Assembly: GCA_964344485.1 (NCBI GenBank)
Contig: CAYFNF010000015.1
Coordinates: 1 to 6,727, forward strand
Reading direction: 5' to 3'
DNA: 6,727 nucleotides
Source: CAYFNF01 sp964344485
Lineage (GTDB): Bacteria > Patescibacteriota > Patescibacteriia > UBA9570 > XYC2-FULL-38-9
The position numbers and the translations under genes are program-made. Positions 6,666-6,727 of this stretch are shown here, in pieces (the first letter of the stretch is position 1; each line of letters begins with the position of its first letter). The notes beneath the pieces are model-generated. The model was given only the letters and a program-made list of their open reading frames with translations. It did not search any database and had not been told where the DNA came from.

Positions 6666-6703
6666 AAAAACAAAACAAAACAAAACAAAACAAACAAACA
6701 AAC
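6666..6703 (+). repeat. A-rich 3' tail, (CAAAA)4 then (CAAA)3
   Basis: Five A are followed by four CAAAA units and then three CAAA units, ending in C. LINEs typically end in poly(A) or a short tandem repeat made during target-primed reverse transcription. The tail gives the element's orientation (+) and its 3' boundary. The change of unit from five to four bases near the 3' end is seen directly and may reflect slippage at the start of cDNA synthesis or later microsatellite mutation. Confidence 0.88.
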
Positions 6704-6727
6704 CAGCGCTGGGTGATCTGATCTCTC
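6704..6727. other. Probable genomic flank downstream of the element
   Basis: After the tail the repeat ends and 24 unrelated bases follow. They begin within the palindrome CCAGCGCTGG (6703-6712) and continue with a GATCT-GATCT repeat near 6714-6723. If a target-site duplication exists it should start here and recur before the element's 5' end, which is outside the window. No recognised gene lies in it. Confidence 0.5.

Larger units (their letters stand above)
1..6703 (+). mobile_element. LINE-type non-LTR retrotransposon, 5' end not in window
   Basis: The element carries an ORF1, an endonuclease/reverse transcriptase ORF2, a 3' UTR and a simple A-rich tail, all on one strand, with no LTRs, integrase or aspartic protease seen. 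This is the standard plan of a LINE that inserts by target-primed reverse transcription. The 5' boundary is missing because ORF1 runs open to base 3, so no 5' UTR, promoter or target-site duplication can be assessed. Apart from one UAG between ORF1 and ORF2 the frame is uninterrupted for about 6 kb, which suggests a young or recently active copy, or a consensus. The clade is unresolved. The endonuclease plus YADD reverse transcriptase without RNase H fits several clades. The reverse transcriptase core looks L1/RTE-like (GLREGSPLSP), while the region after the thumb recalls the I/Jockey group. Confidence 0.93.

Noticed and set aside
5917..6693. Long antisense open frame of 258 codons across the 3' UTR and tail
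   Set aside because: It starts inside the reverse complement of the A-rich tail and shows no domain. Antisense openness is expected from the pyrimidine-rich composition.
1..6727. CTCTC at both window ends as a target-site duplication
   Set aside because: A duplication should directly follow the tail at about 6704. The right CTCTC is at the far edge and the left end lies inside ORF1, so the match is probably chance.

Overview
The window is one non-LTR (LINE-type) retrotransposon on the + strand, so the host is a eukaryote. The evidence is an apurinic/apyrimidinic-type endonuclease followed by a LINE reverse transcriptase in one long reading frame, a structured 3' untranslated region, and a simple A-rich CAAAA/CAAA tail in place of an LTR. 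The sense strand is C- and T-rich with many Pro/Ser codons. The host lineage cannot be fixed from this sequence. A GC-rich protist is plausible, but that is only a guess.

Layout: positions 3-2738 hold ORF1, which is open to the left edge with no AUG before 495, so its true start lies outside the window or is lost. It is a Pro/Ser-rich multidomain protein. In order it has a weak cold-shock/OB-like segment, a clean leucine-zipper coiled coil, a better cold-shock-like segment, an OTU-type cysteine protease/deubiquitinase-like domain with Cys and His in place, and an unrecognised C-terminal region. Positions 2739-6062 hold ORF2: endonuclease, basic linker, reverse transcriptase with YADD, thumb/linker, and a C-terminal CCHC zinc knuckle. 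No RNase H was recognised. Positions 6063-6665 are the 3' UTR with several potential stem-loops. Positions 6666-6703 are the tail, and 6704-6727 look like flank.

The most interesting point is the ORF1/ORF2 junction. Both are in the same frame, separated by one UAG (2736-2738). It is the only stop in about 2,019 consecutive codons. ORF2 has no AUG before its endonuclease domain: the first is at 3210, after most catalytic residues. Eight nucleotides after the UAG begins a perfect 10-bp GC-rich stem (2747-2756 with 2822-2831), extendable to 13 pairs with wobbles. This arrangement resembles viral stop-codon readthrough signals. It suggests an OTU-containing ORF1 protein made in excess and an ORF1-ORF2 fusion made by readthrough. 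A chance nonsense mutation in a single-ORF element is the main alternative.

Working model (inference): the zipper and cold-shock-like segments of ORF1 package the element RNA. The OTU domain either removes ubiquitin from the complex or processes the polyprotein. The ORF2 part nicks the target and reverse-transcribes from the 3' UTR and tail by target-primed reverse transcription.
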